A stretch of 64,000 nt of DNA from Bacteroides sp. UBA7333. GTDB taxonomy: Bacteria; Bacteroidota; Bacteroidia; Bacteroidales; Bacteroidaceae. Location of the stretch: the NCBI GenBank assembly GCA_002471195.1, contig DKPN01000009.1:64813-128812 (forward strand), written 5' to 3'. A program made the position numbers and the translations under genes. The notes under the pieces were generated by a model. That model was not told the DNA's origin. It made no database searches and saw nothing but the letters and a program-made list of their open reading frames with translations. Numbering within the stretch: position 1 is the first letter of the stretch; each line of letters begins with the position of its first letter. Below are positions 25,754 through 35,543 of the stretch, piece after piece.

Positions 25754-28726
25754 ATGCTAAGTAAATACAAGTTAAATCAATTATATTTTAAAGATACACA
25801 GTTTGCAAATTTGATGCCCTATCGCATCTTTAATGTATTGTTAATAGCCAATCCTTACGATGCTTTTATGCTTGAGGATGATGGACGAATTGATGAAAAG
25901 ATTTTTAATGAGTATACATCACTTTCATTACGATATCCACCCCGTTTTACACAAGTATCAACTTTAGATGAGGCTTTGACTCAACTCGAAGTATTGCCGT
26001 TCGACTTAATTATTTGCATGCCGAGTACCGGAGAAAGTGATACTTTTGATATCGGACGCGAGATAAAAAGTAAATATGAGCATATTCCAATTGTGATATT
26101 AACTCCATTTAGCCATGGTATTACTGCTCGAATAGCAAATGAAGATTTGAGTGCTTTCGACTATGTGTTTTGTTGGTTAGGAAATACTGATCTGCTACTT
26201 TCTATCATTAAATTGATAGAAGATAAAATGAACTTAGAGCATGATGTGAATGAAATCGGTGTACAGGTAGTCTTATTAGTAGAGGATAGTATCCGATTTT
26301 ATTCTTCGACTCTTCCAAATCTATATAAATTTGTATTGAAGCAAAGTCAAGAGTTTTCTACTGAAGCACTTAATGCACATCAACGTACTCTTCGTATGCG
26401 TGGACGACCTAAAATTGTTTTGGCCCGTACCTATGAAGAAGCCATTGGCATTTATGAGAAATACAAAAACAATATATTGGGTGTGATTACTGATGTTCGT
26501 TTCCCATATAGTGAATATGGTGAAAAGGATGGACTGGCAGGTATAAAGCTGTGTGAAGAGATACGTAATCAAGATCCTTTCGTACCTATTATTATTCAAT
26601 CATCCGAAAGTAATAATGCGGTTTATACTACTAAGTTTGGTGCTTCTTTTATTGACAAAAACTCTAAAAAAATGGACGTGGATCTGCGTCGGGCTGTTTC
26701 TGAGAACTTTGGGTTTGGTGATTTTGTTTTTCGCAATCCTGAAACTGGCGAAGAAATAGCCCGTGTACGAAATTTAAAAGAGTTGCAAAATGTACTTTTT
26801 GCCATTCCTGCTGAGTCGTTCCATTATCATATTAGTCGCAATCATATTTCGCGCTGGTTATACTCCAGAGCGATGTTTTCGGTAGGTGAATTTTTAAAAC
26901 CTATCACTTGGAATAGTTTACAAGATGTTGATGCTCATAGAAAAATCATTTTCGAAGCTATTGTGAAATATCGTCAGATGAAAAATCAGGGGGTGGTCGC
27001 TATTTTTAAACGTGATCGATTTGACCGTTATTCTAATTTTGCTCGGATTGGTGAAGGATCATTAGGAGGTAAAGGGCGCGGATTGGCATTTATTGACAAT
27101 ATGGTTAAACGCTATCCTGAATTTGCTGATTTTGAAAATGCTAAAGTTGTTATACCCAAAACAGTGGTACTATGTACCGATATTTTTGATGAGTTTATGG
27201 AAATCAATAATCTTTATCAAATAGCACTTTCGGATGCGGATGATGAAACTATTTTAAAATATTTTTTGAAGGCTAAGTTACCAGATGGTTTGGTAGAAGA
27301 TTTTTTCACCTTCTTCGATGTAGTCAAATCACCTATCGCTATTCGTTCCTCTTCTTTGTTGGAAGATTCGCATTATCAGCCTTTTGCCGGTATATATAAC
27401 ACTTATATGATACCTTATCTTGATGATCGTTATGAGATGCTTCGTATGCTGAGTGATGCAATAAAAGGTGTATATGCTTCAGTCTATTTTCGTGATAGTA
27501 AGGCATACATGCAAGCTACCTCTAATGTGATTGATCAAGAAAAAATGGCTGTCGTTTTGCAGGAAATGGTGGGTAGTCAGTATGGAGACAGATATTATCC
27601 ATCTATGTCGGGTGTAGCACGCTCGCTTAACTATTATCCTCTTGGCGATGAAACGGCCGATGAGGGGATTGTGAATTTAGCTTTAGGATTAGGTAAGTAT
27701 ATTGTAGATGGTGGTTTAACTTTACGCTTTTCACCCTATCATCCAAATAAAGTTTTGCAAACGAGCGAACTTGATATTGCCTTAAAAGAAACTCAAACTC
27801 GATTTTATGCACTTGATTTAAAAAATGTCGGTGAAAATTTTTCAATTGATGATGGATTTAATTTGCTAAAGCTTCATGTGAAAGAAGCAGAAAAGGATGG
27901 ATCTTTAAATTATATAGCATCTACATACGATCCTTATGACCAGGTAATAAGGGATGGAATATATCCCGGTGGACGGAAAGTGATAACCTTTGCCAATATT
28001 TTGCAGCATGATGTTTTTCCTTTAGCTCAGATTCTTCAATTGGTATTAAAGCATAGTCAAAATGAGATGCGAAGACCGATTGAAATTGAATTTGCAGTCA
28101 ATATGAGCCGCGAAAAAGATAAAACAGGTACTTTTTATCTTTTGCAAATTCGTCCTATTGTTGATAGTAAAGAGATTTTGGATGAAGATTTAACACAGAT
28201 ACCAGAAGATGAGATGATATTGAAATCTGAAAACTCATTGGGTCATGGTATTATGGATGATATTCATGATATTGTTTATGTGAAAACGGATGGTTATAGT
28301 GCTTCTAATAATCCGGCCATCGCACGTGAAATAGAGAAACTCAATCAGCGTTTTTTAGATGAGGGTAAACATTATGTTTTAATTGGGCCTGGTAGATGGG
28401 GAAGCAGTGATAGTTGGTTGGGTATACCTGTAAAATGGCCTCATATATCTGCTGCTCGTGTTATTGTTGAGGCTGGATTGAGCAATTATAGAATTGACCC
28501 AAGTCAAGGAACACACTTCTTTCAAAATTTAACATCATTTGGTGTGGGGTATTTTACGATCAATGCATACAATAATGATGGTATATATGATCAGTTATTT
28601 TTAAATGCGCAAGAGGCTGTTGAAGAGACCAAATTTTTAAGGTGTGTGAAGTTCAAAAATCCTGTCATTGTTAAAATGGATGGTAAGAAAAAAATAGGGG
28701 TTGTATTGAAACCGTCCGACAATTGA
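25754..28726 (+). CDS. Receiver-domain / PEP-pyruvate-binding domain fusion protein
   Basis: This 990-aa cytoplasmic protein is conserved in Bacteroidales but has no assigned role. Residues about 25-160 form a receiver-like domain (FDLIICMPSTG, IPIVILTPFS) lacking the usual acidic phosphorylation pocket. Residues about 170-320 form a second one with VVLLVEDS, GVITDVRFPY and PIIIQSSES. Then comes a linker, and from about 430 a PPDK-N-like ATP-grasp region with GEGSLGGKGRGLAFI, SPIAIRSSSLLEDSHYQPFAGIYNTY (given as two joined pieces SPIAIRSSSLLEDS and HYQPFAGIYNTY), and a PxxIEFAV-QIRPIV segment. The phosphohistidine swivelling domain and the PEP TIM barrel of PpsA/PpdK are missing. A regulated kinase or phosphotransferase is possible. 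Confidence 0.85.
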   Translation: MLSKYKLNQLYFKDTQFANLMPYRIFNVLLIANPYDAFMLEDDGRIDEKIFNEYTSLSLRYPPRFTQVSTLDEALTQLEVLPFDLIICMPSTGESDTFDIGREIKSKYEHIPIVILTPFSHGITARIANEDLSAFDYVFCWLGNTDLLLSIIKLIEDKMNLEHDVNEIGVQVVLLVEDSIRFYSSTLPNLYKFVLKQSQEFSTEALNAHQRTLRMRGRPKIVLARTYEEAIGIYEKYKNNILGVITDVRFPYSEYGEKDGLAGIKLCEEIRNQDPFVPIIIQSSESNNAVYTTKFGASFIDKNSKKMDVDLRRAVSENFGFGDFVFRNPETGEEIARVRNLKELQNVLFAIPAESFHYHISRNHISRWLYSRAMFSVGEFLKPITWNSLQDVDAHRKIIFEAIVKYRQMKNQGVVAIFKRDRFDRYSNFARIGEGSLGGKGRGLAFIDNMVKRYPEFADFENAKVVIPKTVVLCTDIFDEFMEINNLYQIALSDADDETILKYFLKAKLPDGLVEDFFTFFDVVKSPIAIRSSSLLEDSHYQPFAGIYNTYMIPYLDDRYEMLRMLSDAIKGVYASVYFRDSKAYMQATSNVIDQEKMAVVLQEMVGSQYGDRYYPSMSGVARSLNYYPLGDETADEGIVNLALGLGKYIVDGGLTLRFSPYHPNKVLQTSELDIALKETQTRFYALDLKNVGENFSIDDGFNLLKLHVKEAEKDGSLNYIASTYDPYDQVIRDGIYPGGRKVITFANILQHDVFPLAQILQLVLKHSQNEMRRPIEIEFAVNMSREKDKTGTFYLLQIRPIVDSKEILDEDLTQIPEDEMILKSENSLGHGIMDDIHDIVYVKTDGYSASNNPAIAREIEKLNQRFLDEGKHYVLIGPGRWGSSDSWLGIPVKWPHISAARVIVEAGLSNYRIDPSQGTHFFQNLTSFGVGYFTINAYNNDGIYDQLFLNAQEAVEETKFLRCVKFKNPVIVKMDGKKKIGVVLKPSDN

Positions 28727-28817
28727 TTTTTAAGGTACTGTTTTGAAATGATGTTCTAATTTTAATATCTAAAAACAAAAAACAGCGTTAGATGCATTAA
28801 ATAAAGTCAAATAGTTA

Positions 28818-28825
28818 TAGTTTTG
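28818..28825 (+). promoter_or_regulatory. -7 promoter element of the DUF4493/PCMD cluster
   Basis: TAGTTTTG matches TAnnTTTG 43 bases before the first lipoprotein start. It is the only promoter-like element seen before a run of seven closely spaced genes. Confidence 0.55.
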
Positions 28826-28867
28826 CGATCATATTTAATATTTTTATTAAAGTGTAAAGCAAGAACT

Positions 28868-31303
28868 ATGAGAAAAAAGTATTTTATTGCGACATTACTG
28901 ACAGCTACTTTTTTGTTTTTCTCTTGTGAAAAGGATCAACAAAAGTCGGGTGTTAATGGTATGCTTCGAATGTCTATCGAAGCTGATACTGAAATAGGTA
29001 ATGTTGAAAGTCGGGTATCGGATGATACTCCTAATGTAGGAGATTTCGCGCTTTCTATATGGAAAGGAGAAACTTTAAAGGAGAGTTGGGATAAATTTAG
29101 TCAATTTCCTGATGAGTTGACTTTATCAGCGGGTACATACTTAGCAAAAGCTTCTTATGGAAACCAAAATGAAGAAGGTTTTGGAAAACCATTTTATGAG
29201 GGGAGTGAGAGTTTTACTATTCGAGATGCAGAAACTACGTCAGTAGCACTAACTTGTAGTTTATCTAATACTAAAATACAGATCTCTTATAGCGAGGCTT
29301 TTATCAAATATTTTAAAGATTATAGTGCCGAAGTAAGTTCTTATGGAAATTCACCTATAACCTATAGTAAAAATGAAACTAGGATTGGATATTTTAAACC
29401 CAGTCAAATTTCTATTTATCTTAACGTTACCAAACAAGAAGGTAAGCCAATAAAGTTGTTTGCCAAGTCTATTCAAGCAGAAGCCCGCCATCAATATAAC
29501 GTAACTATGGATGTTGATGCTGGTACTTCTACCATTATTATTAGTTTTGATGATAGTGTGACAGAAGAGACAGTGCAAATAGATATTTCGGATGAAACTC
29601 TAAATACATCACCGCCTGCTATTAAAAACATAGGTTTTGAAAATGGAGTAGCTATGGATGTTGTAGCTGGCAATACAGTTCCGGCTTTGAGCGCTCAAAT
29701 ACAAGCAAAATCGGGTATTTCAAAATGTGTGTTGAAAACATCATCTGAATCATTGATAGCTATGGGATGGCCAGCCGAAATCGATTTGATTACAGCCAGT
29801 TCTGAACAACATTCATTCTTTAAATCATTGGGGCTGAAAACAATGGGCCTTACTAATAACATTGAGAATTGGGCGGTTATTGATTTTACCGGTTTAGTTC
29901 CAAATTTAGAATATGCCACTTCTAATGCGGATCATTCATTTGTATTGGAAGTTACCGATAATTTATTTCGTACTAATGTAGAACCGTTTTCATTATTAAT
30001 TCATTCTTTGGATAATCAATTGGCTTTTGCTTCTGAAGACAAAATAGGAATTGGTGTTTCACAGGTAGAACTTCCTATCACTTATGCGGGTAATGCTATT
30101 CAAACTCTTAAAGTAAAGTCGTTAAGTTTCGGCGATTATCAGGAACTTTCATATATCATCACAGAATCAAATGGTATTAACTATAAACTATTAGTTGATT
30201 TACCTTTGCCCGTCAATCGTCAACAATCTTTTCAATTGGTTTTAGGAAGCAAGCAAATAGAGCAGTTATTTGAGTTACTACCTCCTGTTTATGAAGTTAA
30301 AGTGGCAAATATTGCAGATGTTTGGTCGAATAAGGCGACTTTAACCGTTGTTGGTGAAAATCTTACTACTACCGACTATATGTTAGATCATAATATAGAA
30401 GTAGAATTAGCTTTGGAGGGTACTACTGATTGGTTTAAGCCTGCCCAAACTAGAAATGGAAACAGAATTGAAATTACAGGTTTGTCAACAAGTAGTGATT
30501 TGTTTACTCGTTATTCGGTGAAAGCATCATCTATAATAAACAGTGAAACTGTACCTGCAGTCTCAGTTACTCAACTCACAACCGAATCGAAAATACAAGC
30601 CCCCAACAATAGTTTCGAGCATTGGAACTATACATCGGGCAATAAAGATTATTGGCGTAAATATTATCCATGGTCAAATGCCGATAATTCTACAATAGGT
30701 TGGAATACTATGAATTTGAAAACTACACAAACCAATGGCAAATACCAGTATAATTCAATTTCGGGAACTATGGAAACCTCTGATTGTACGACAGGTAGCG
30801 TTGCTGCATTAATTCGTACTGTTGGTTGGGGTAATGGAAATACTGCCGGAGGATCTGCTTCAATTTGCAATAATGGTACTCCCGGAGAACTTTACTTAGG
30901 TGGATATAATGAGAGTACACATAGCCCGATATATGGGATTGAGTTTCATTCACGTCCATCAGCAATAACTTTTGATTGTAAATATACACCCTCTCATCTT
31001 GATTATATGATTGCAGAGGTAACAATAGAAAATAGAGGAGAAACAACCACAATATTAGGTCATGGTAGAATAACTGATAGCAATAAAATCACAGCTTATG
31101 TTAATAAGAGAATAGAAATTCAATATACAAACGTTGAATTAGCACCTACCCATCTTATTATCAAATTCAGATCAGGTGATATGAATGACTTTTCGGGTTC
31201 AAATTCTGGAAATTGGTTAGAAAAGCCTCCCTTTGCAAATCTAAGCCGTGGTAAATTTGTGGGAAGTCAACTTTATGTTGACAATGTAATATTGGAATAT
31301 TAA
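28868..31303 (+). CDS. DUF4493 lipoprotein with C-terminal PCMD-like domain (cluster gene 1)
   Basis: The start at 28868 was chosen because MRKKYFIATLLTATFLFFSC puts the lipobox Cys at residue 20; an ATG at 28823 lies within the promoter element. The 811 aa read as an N-terminal DUF4493 domain (about 25-240, with LSAGTYLAKASYGN and PFYEGSESF), an Ig-like domain (about 250-370), an FN3-like domain starting ADVWSNKATLTV (about 480-570), and a PCMD-like domain that opens NNSFEHWNYTSG and ends LYVDNVILEY. It is predicted at the cell surface. First of seven genes, 17 bases before the next. Function unknown. Confidence 0.78.
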   Translation: MRKKYFIATLLTATFLFFSCEKDQQKSGVNGMLRMSIEADTEIGNVESRVSDDTPNVGDFALSIWKGETLKESWDKFSQFPDELTLSAGTYLAKASYGNQNEEGFGKPFYEGSESFTIRDAETTSVALTCSLSNTKIQISYSEAFIKYFKDYSAEVSSYGNSPITYSKNETRIGYFKPSQISIYLNVTKQEGKPIKLFAKSIQAEARHQYNVTMDVDAGTSTIIISFDDSVTEETVQIDISDETLNTSPPAIKNIGFENGVAMDVVAGNTVPALSAQIQAKSGISKCVLKTSSESLIAMGWPAEIDLITASSEQHSFFKSLGLKTMGLTNNIENWAVIDFTGLVPNLEYATSNADHSFVLEVTDNLFRTNVEPFSLLIHSLDNQLAFASEDKIGIGVSQVELPITYAGNAIQTLKVKSLSFGDYQELSYIITESNGINYKLLVDLPLPVNRQQSFQLVLGSKQIEQLFELLPPVYEVKVANIADVWSNKATLTVVGENLTTTDYMLDHNIEVELALEGTTDWFKPAQTRNGNRIEITGLSTSSDLFTRYSVKASSIINSETVPAVSVTQLTTESKIQAPNNSFEHWNYTSGNKDYWRKYYPWSNADNSTIGWNTMNLKTTQTNGKYQYNSISGTMETSDCTTGSVAALIRTVGWGNGNTAGGSASICNNGTPGELYLGGYNESTHSPIYGIEFHSRPSAITFDCKYTPSHLDYMIAEVTIENRGETTTILGHGRITDSNKITAYVNKRIEIQYTNVELAPTHLIIKFRSGDMNDFSGSNSGNWLEKPPFANLSRGKFVGSQLYVDNVILEY

Positions 31304-31320
31304 AACAATAATAATATAAT

Positions 31321-32604
31321 ATGAAAAGAGTATTTTATACCTATATAGTTTTTATTTTGACCATTTTGATTATTAGCTCATGTGAAAGAGAGAGATTCTC
31401 ATATGATTCTACTAATAAAGATGATAATGAACTTGCAGAGGGCCAAATTAATTTGACTTCACTGAAAGTTGCAGTCGAAGCTGAGGCGGAAGGTGTTGTA
31501 ACAAGAAATTCTATAAATACAAGCAATTTTATTATTCGTATTTATAATCAAGATAATGGTAATAAATTGGTGAAAGAATGGGTACTGAAAGATATGCCCG
31601 AAATATTCAATCTTAAAGTTGGAAATTACTCTGTATCTGCTTATTCGCACGATGAATTACCGGCAGAGTTTGAAAATCCTTTTTTCTTCGGAAGCCAATC
31701 ATTCAAGATTGTGGCTGATGATATTACGAATATTGAAGTGATACGTTGTTTCCTAAAAAGCATTAAGGTAACTGTTGAATATGCAGATAACTTGAAAGAA
31801 CTGTTAGGTCCGGATGTAGCTGTTAACATTACAGTAGGAAATGGGAGTTTAATATATAGTAAAGATGAAACGCGAGCAGGATATTTTCAAGCGACATCCG
31901 ATGCTTCTAATCTTTTAAACACACATATGACAGGTACTATAGAGGATGCCAATGTAAGTATCGAAAAAGGATTTTCAGGTGTTAAGGCTGGTGAACATCG
32001 TATTATCCGCTATTCATTGAAAGAAGTTGATGAAGGAAATAATGGCAATTCGGGTAGTGCCGGTGTTTCAATTTCAATAGATGTAACCATCGAAAATGTT
32101 GATGTGGATGTGACTGTTGATCCTGGCACTGAAGAGGGTGTCCCCGATTTTCCAGGTGAGGGAGGTGGCGATGGCGGTGGAGAAGTAACTCCAGATATGC
32201 CTGTAATCGTGGGAGATGGCTTTGATATAAAAAATCAAACAATCGATGTTTCGGAGGCTTCTTTTGCTAATCCTATGGTGATAAAAGTTAATATCAATGC
32301 CTCTAAAGGGATAGCCAACTTGCATGTAACTATTATTTCTACAACTCTAACTCCTTCAGAATTGGCGGGTGTAGGTCTTTCCGATCAATTTGATTTAGCA
32401 AACCCGGGTGAATTGAGAGAAAGTCTTTCGGGATTAGGATTCCCTGTTGGCGAGCAGGTAGTGGGTCAGACGAGTGTATTGTTTGATATTACCAACTTTA
32501 CTCCTCTTATACCTGCGTTGGGTGCGGGATCACATCAATTCGTAATCCGCGTAGTTGATCTTGAGGGCAACGAAACGACAGAAATCCTTAAATTAAAATC
32601 GTAA
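31321..32604 (+). CDS. DUF4493 lipoprotein (cluster gene 2)
   Basis: This 427-aa lipoprotein (LIISSCERE, Cys at 21) has a DUF4493 domain (about 35-265: FNLKVGNYSVSAYSHDE, NPFFFGSQSFKIV, YSKDETRAGYFQ). A Gly/Pro/Glu-rich linker (about 268-295) follows, then an Ig-like domain (about 300-427) homologous to the second domain of gene 1. It lacks the FN3-like and PCMD parts, so it looks like a shorter version of its neighbours. It is 7 bases from gene 3. Function unknown. Confidence 0.75.
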   Translation: MKRVFYTYIVFILTILIISSCERERFSYDSTNKDDNELAEGQINLTSLKVAVEAEAEGVVTRNSINTSNFIIRIYNQDNGNKLVKEWVLKDMPEIFNLKVGNYSVSAYSHDELPAEFENPFFFGSQSFKIVADDITNIEVIRCFLKSIKVTVEYADNLKELLGPDVAVNITVGNGSLIYSKDETRAGYFQATSDASNLLNTHMTGTIEDANVSIEKGFSGVKAGEHRIIRYSLKEVDEGNNGNSGSAGVSISIDVTIENVDVDVTVDPGTEEGVPDFPGEGGGDGGGEVTPDMPVIVGDGFDIKNQTIDVSEASFANPMVIKVNINASKGIANLHVTIISTTLTPSELAGVGLSDQFDLANPGELRESLSGLGFPVGEQVVGQTSVLFDITNFTPLIPALGAGSHQFVIRVVDLEGNETTEILKLKS

Positions 32605-32611
32605 ATGAACT

Positions 32612-34801
32612 ATGAAAAAAATAATATATAGACTACTATATGTTTTGCCCCTATTCTTAATAGGATGTAGTCAAAATGATCAATGGGTTGAAGATAGTGA
32701 AGGTAGTCTTCTGTTAAACGTTGGTATTGATGCCGAATATAATGTTAAGTCGAGAGCTATATCAACTGAAGATATGGAATTATTAAAATCGACATGTCGA
32801 ATTAGAATTTTTGATGGTGAAACTTTAATTCGTAAATATCAAGGAGTATCAACATTGCCTCAGGAAGGCTTACAATTAATGACTGGTAATAACTATTCTA
32901 CACGTGTAGTTGCGGGGGATTCAGTTGCAGCCTCCTTTGAAAAAAAGTTTTTTGAAGGGGTACAATCTTTCGAAATAGTGAAAGGGCAAACAACTCCGGT
33001 GAATGTAGTATGTAAAATTCAAAATACGCTTGCAAAAGTAAATTTTGATCCATCATTGGATGAGATGTTTGCAGATTATAATTTTACCGTTTCAACCTCT
33101 AAAGGTTCTTTGGTTTTTAATAAAGAAAATTTAGGTGCCATCGGTTATTTTATATTACCTCAAAATAGTGCTATTCTTTCTTGGAAATTTGTTGGAACAA
33201 CAGTTGCCGGAACTTCATATTCTACCGGTAAAGATGAATCGGCAGCTATAGCTACACTTTATACATTTAATTGTAGCTTTAAAGAGGATCCTACTCAAAA
33301 TGGTGGTGGGGTTATTGATTTAGTCGTAGACTCAACACCTTTAGAGGAAAATACCTCTGATATTGTAATCAACCAACGTCCTACTTTTACCATATTGAAC
33401 GAAAAAAATGAAAAAATAGATATTAACATTCCGACCTATTTAGAAATTGGAGTTCAAAATTCATTATCGTTATGGGTTGCCGCCTCTAGTCCTTTGGTCA
33501 GTGTAGATATCAATTGTAGTAATTTTACAAATTGGGAGTTACCATTCAATAGATTTGATGCTATATCCTTAAATAATGATGAAAAAAATCATCTGAATAC
33601 CCTTGGCTTAGAGATAGTACATAAGTTTCAAATAGGTATAGATGGGCAGTCAAGCAAGGATAACTTGGGCATTTGTATGGCATCGGTTTTGATGCAAAAA
33701 ATTACGCAAACAGAAGGTACGCATTCTATATTTGTAACAGCTGTTGATCAAAATAATGGTAGCCGTACTGTAGAGTGGAGAATAGTGGTATCGAATGCTA
33801 CGGTTGTGACTCAAGATGTTATTCCCGCTGATGTTTGGTCGAATAAAGCTGTCTTAAGAGGAACAATAAGTCGCGAAACACAAAATGAAATTATCTTCCG
33901 TTATCGTGAAGTGGGAACTTCTCTGTGGACAAACATAAATGCAGTAAGAGATGGAAATGCATTAAGTGCAATGGTGTCTGGTTTGACTGCAGGTACCAAA
34001 TATGAATATCTGGTCGTGGATGGAGATGCTGCATCAAGTGTTGTTTGTTCGTTTACAACCGAAACACAGCGTCAACTCGAAAATAATGGATTCGAAGAGT
34101 GGCAAGGTAGTGCTCCAATGTTGATTTATGGTAAAGATAAAACCATGTGGTGGGATAGTGGCAATCATGGTTCAGCAACATTGAGTACAGATATTACTAC
34201 CTATGATGGTACTGCTTCAAATAAACATTCAGGACAATATTCAGCAAAATTACAATCGAAATTCGTCAGCTTCTTGGGTATTGGTAAGTTTGCTGCAGGA
34301 AATATCTTTGTGGGTAAATATTTAAAAACTGTGGGCACTAGCGGTGGTATCATCGGTTGGGGACGCGAATGGAATAGTCGCCCGATAGCTTTAAGAGGCT
34401 GGGTGAAATATAATCCCGGAATCGTTAACTATTCATCAACAAACAAAATAGCTAAAGGCGATCGTGACCAAGGTAGTATGTTTATTGCATTAGGTGATTG
34501 GGAAGGTTCTATAGCCGAAGGTGAAAAATGGCCTGTAGTTGTCAATAATACATCGGAAGCCGGATTGTTTGATCCATCTGAAGCCAATACAGGTATTATT
34601 GGATATGGAGAACAGACGTGGTATGAAGCAGTTGGTAGCGAAGGAATGATCGAATTTACTATTCCTATCAATTACCGAACATTAGATAGAAAACCAACAT
34701 CAATTGTAATAGTAGCTTCATCGAGTAAATATGGTGATTACTTTTCTGGAAGTACAGATAGTACGATGTGGCTTGATGATTTAGAATTAATATACGAATA
34801 A
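32612..34801 (+). CDS. DUF4493 lipoprotein with PCMD domain (cluster gene 3)
   Basis: This 729-aa lipoprotein (PLFLIGCSQND, Cys at 19) has a DUF4493 domain (about 25-250), an Ig-like domain (about 255-400) and an FN3-like domain opening PADVWSNKAVLRGT (about 407-485). A C-terminal PCMD domain (about 490-729) contains NNGFEEWQG, SKFVSFLGIGKFAAGNIF and the end TMWLDDLELIYE. The PCMD part is clearly paralogous to that of gene 6 (SKFVGFGSVGKFAAGNLF). It lies 7 bases before the first barrel gene. Function unknown. Confidence 0.78.
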   Translation: MKKIIYRLLYVLPLFLIGCSQNDQWVEDSEGSLLLNVGIDAEYNVKSRAISTEDMELLKSTCRIRIFDGETLIRKYQGVSTLPQEGLQLMTGNNYSTRVVAGDSVAASFEKKFFEGVQSFEIVKGQTTPVNVVCKIQNTLAKVNFDPSLDEMFADYNFTVSTSKGSLVFNKENLGAIGYFILPQNSAILSWKFVGTTVAGTSYSTGKDESAAIATLYTFNCSFKEDPTQNGGGVIDLVVDSTPLEENTSDIVINQRPTFTILNEKNEKIDINIPTYLEIGVQNSLSLWVAASSPLVSVDINCSNFTNWELPFNRFDAISLNNDEKNHLNTLGLEIVHKFQIGIDGQSSKDNLGICMASVLMQKITQTEGTHSIFVTAVDQNNGSRTVEWRIVVSNATVVTQDVIPADVWSNKAVLRGTISRETQNEIIFRYREVGTSLWTNINAVRDGNALSAMVSGLTAGTKYEYLVVDGDAASSVVCSFTTETQRQLENNGFEEWQGSAPMLIYGKDKTMWWDSGNHGSATLSTDITTYDGTASNKHSGQYSAKLQSKFVSFLGIGKFAAGNIFVGKYLKTVGTSGGIIGWGREWNSRPIALRGWVKYNPGIVNYSSTNKIAKGDRDQGSMFIALGDWEGSIAEGEKWPVVVNNTSEAGLFDPSEANTGIIGYGEQTWYEAVGSEGMIEFTIPINYRTLDRKPTSIVIVASSSKYGDYFSGSTDSTMWLDDLELIYE

Positions 34802-34808
34802 ATATAAC

Positions 34809-35540
34809 GTGAACACAAAAAAAACGGTATTCTTGATATTGGCTCTAACACTATTTTTAAGTGTTAGAGCACAAGAATTTAAAAGAGATATAGAATTAAA
34901 AACCTTCGTGCCGAAAGGGCAATGGATAGTAGGTAGTTCGGTGTCTTATTCTGAACATAATGAACAAAACTATCAGTTTCTAATAGTTGAAGGATTAAAT
35001 TCCGATGGTTATACTTTTAAGGTGAGCCCTATGGTATTATATACCTTTAAAGATAATATGGCTGGTGGCACAAGTTTTAGATATGGACGTACATTAAGCA
35101 AAATGAATGATGTAACGATCAATCTGGATAGTGAAAACCAATTTGATATCGATAATTTATATGAATTGCGACATTCGTTTTCTGCTATGGCTGTATTGCG
35201 AAATTATATTAGTTTAGGCAATAGCAAACGATTTGGCCTTTACTGTGATTTTCAAGTTGAAATGGGAGGTGGCCAGTCTAAAGTAGTTACCGGTACAGGA
35301 GAAAATTTGACAGGAACATTCTCTACAACAAGCGATTTTAGTATTGGATTGGCACCTGGATTAGTAGCTTTTATAAATAATTATACTGCTGTAGAAGTGA
35401 ATGTTGGCGTTTTAGGTTTCGATTTTAGTAAAACAAGACAGGTTACAGATCAAGTATATGTTGGTGAAAGAACCATGAATTCTGCTAATTTCAGAATCAA
35501 TATTTTTTCTATAGCCTTGGGTATTTCATTTTATTTGTAG
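34809..35540 (+). CDS. Outer-membrane beta-barrel protein (cluster gene 4)
   Basis: This 243-aa barrel has a signal peptide (NTKKTVFLILALTLFLSVRA before QEF) and amphipathic strands ending IFSIALGISFYL. The start is GTG at 34809, 7 bases after the previous stop; no ATG would preserve the signal peptide. It is paralogous to the next gene: FVPKGQWIVGSSVSYSEH versus FIPKKKWIGGITVSYLDF, and TFKDNMAGGTSFRYG versus AFKDNSVIGLKFGYN. It probably serves the neighbouring lipoproteins at the outer membrane. Confidence 0.78.
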   Translation: MNTKKTVFLILALTLFLSVRAQEFKRDIELKTFVPKGQWIVGSSVSYSEHNEQNYQFLIVEGLNSDGYTFKVSPMVLYTFKDNMAGGTSFRYGRTLSKMNDVTINLDSENQFDIDNLYELRHSFSAMAVLRNYISLGNSKRFGLYCDFQVEMGGGQSKVVTGTGENLTGTFSTTSDFSIGLAPGLVAFINNYTAVEVNVGVLGFDFSKTRQVTDQVYVGERTMNSANFRINIFSIALGISFYL

Positions 35541-35543
35541 CAC

